Assembly (NCBI GenBank): GCA_043784065.1
Contig: JAYVYR010000084.1
Span: forward strand, 1 to 14,103
Direction of reading: 5' to 3'
Length of the DNA: 14,103 bases
DNA from: Bog-756 sp043784065
GTDB lineage: Bacteria; Actinomycetota; Acidimicrobiia; Acidimicrobiales; RAAP-2
Of this stretch, positions 13,601-14,103 are shown piece by piece (position 1 is the first letter of the stretch; the number at the start of each line of letters is the position of its first letter). A program made the position numbers and the translations under genes. The notes beneath the pieces were generated by a model. That model saw only the letters and a program-made list of their open reading frames with translations. It searched no databases and had not been told where the DNA came from.

Positions 13601-14103
13601 ATGTCCGACGCCATTTCCGTTTCGGTGCCCATCAGCGGCACCGATAAGACCCTCAGCTTCGAAGCAGGCAAGCTGGCCCAACTCGCCGATGGCGCCGTCG
13701 TCGGTCGCATCGGTGACACCGTGTTGCTGGCCACGGCCACAGCGGCGCGCTCGGTGCGCGAGGGGGCGGACTTCTTTCCGCTTACCGTCGACATCGAAGA
13801 GCGCACCTACGCCGCCGGCAAGATCCCCGGCTCGTTCTTCCGTCGGGAGGGCAAGTCCTCGGACCAGGCCATCCTGACCTGCCGCCTCATCGACCGACCA
13901 CTGCGCCCGTCGTTCCCGAAGGGCTTCCGTAACGAGGTCCACATCGTCGGCACCATCTTCGGCGCCGACCAGGAGAATCCGCACGACGTCTTGGCCATCA
14001 ACTCGGCTTCCGCCGCCTTGATGCTTTCCGGTATTCCCTTCGAGGGTCCGATCGGTGCCGTCCGGGTGGCTTACTCCACCGACGGTCAGTGGATTCCGCA
14101 CCC
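13601..14103 (+). CDS. pnp: Polyribonucleotide nucleotidyltransferase (PNPase), N-terminal part
   Basis: 167 codons are visible, then the window ends; full PNPase has about 700-750 residues. It degrades RNA 3' to 5' by phosphorolysis and can add tails; it works as a trimer, often with the RNA decay machinery. The visible part is the first RNase PH-like domain: GKLAQLADGAVVGRIGDTVLL (23-43), FFPLTVDIEERTYAAGKIPG, FFRREGKSSDQAILTCRLID followed by RPLRP (79-103), and INSASAALMLSGIPFEGPIG. FxRREGxxS and RLIDRPxRP are diagnostic. The ATG at 13601 has AAGGAG 4 nt upstream. It lies downstream of rpsO, separated by 256 bp with a terminator and two further hairpins. Actinobacterial PNPases have also been called guanosine pentaphosphate synthetases. 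Confidence 0.97.
   Translation, partial: MSDAISVSVPISGTDKTLSFEAGKLAQLADGAVVGRIGDTVLLATATAARSVREGADFFPLTVDIEERTYAAGKIPGSFFRREGKSSDQAILTCRLIDRPLRPSFPKGFRNEVHIVGTIFGADQENPHDVLAINSASAALMLSGIPFEGPIGAVRVAYSTDGQWIPH

Noticed and set aside
13316..14101. 261-codon minus-strand frame opposite pnp
   Set aside because: Antisense shadow of the conserved PNPase N-terminal domain.

Overview
This is a GC-rich window with GC-biased codons, consistent with an actinomycete. The best guess is class Acidimicrobiia. Two adjacent secreted proteins end in a roughly 42-residue repeat (GYWLVASDGGIFxFGDAxFYGS), which I recall as common in secreted proteins of that class. The rpsO-pnp order at the right end is the usual bacterial one. 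The taxonomic call is inference; no rRNA is present.

Left third (1-7349): a cell-surface region. A GT-C type membrane glycosyltransferase runs off the left edge on the minus strand. Divergent from it are two exported proteins, a beta-propeller protein and a SpoIID-domain protein, each ending in six 42-residue repeats. Convergent to them is an exported Ser/Thr/Pro-rich right-handed beta-helix protein. Its 5' leader holds a strong match to a cyclic-di-GMP class I riboswitch, behind a good promoter (TTGCGT-N17-TACGAT) with an AT-rich palindrome just upstream. This second-messenger-controlled surface protein is the most notable thing in the window.

Middle (7350-10315): the riboswitch leader, about 280 bp without visible content, then a flippase-like membrane protein (TIGR00374 / LPG_synthase_TM type) whose N-terminal half is broken. 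It has an in-frame TAG, a 1-base shift at a C-run, and a four-copy 7-bp tandem repeat that changes frame. The C-terminal 606 codons are intact. It is either a pseudogene or a locus that switches by repeat slippage.

Right third (10316-14103): a two-gene minus-strand operon (crotonase-family protein, then a HAD-IB phosphatase), a divergent 1-Cys peroxiredoxin with a recognisable promoter, then rpsO and the start of pnp. The rpsO-pnp spacer has a UUCG-capped terminator followed by two more hairpins, the last a long pnp-leader stem that resembles the autoregulatory pnp leader known in enterobacteria.

Genes in the left third plausibly act together at the envelope (sugar transfer, peptidoglycan cleavage, surface display). 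The right third is housekeeping.
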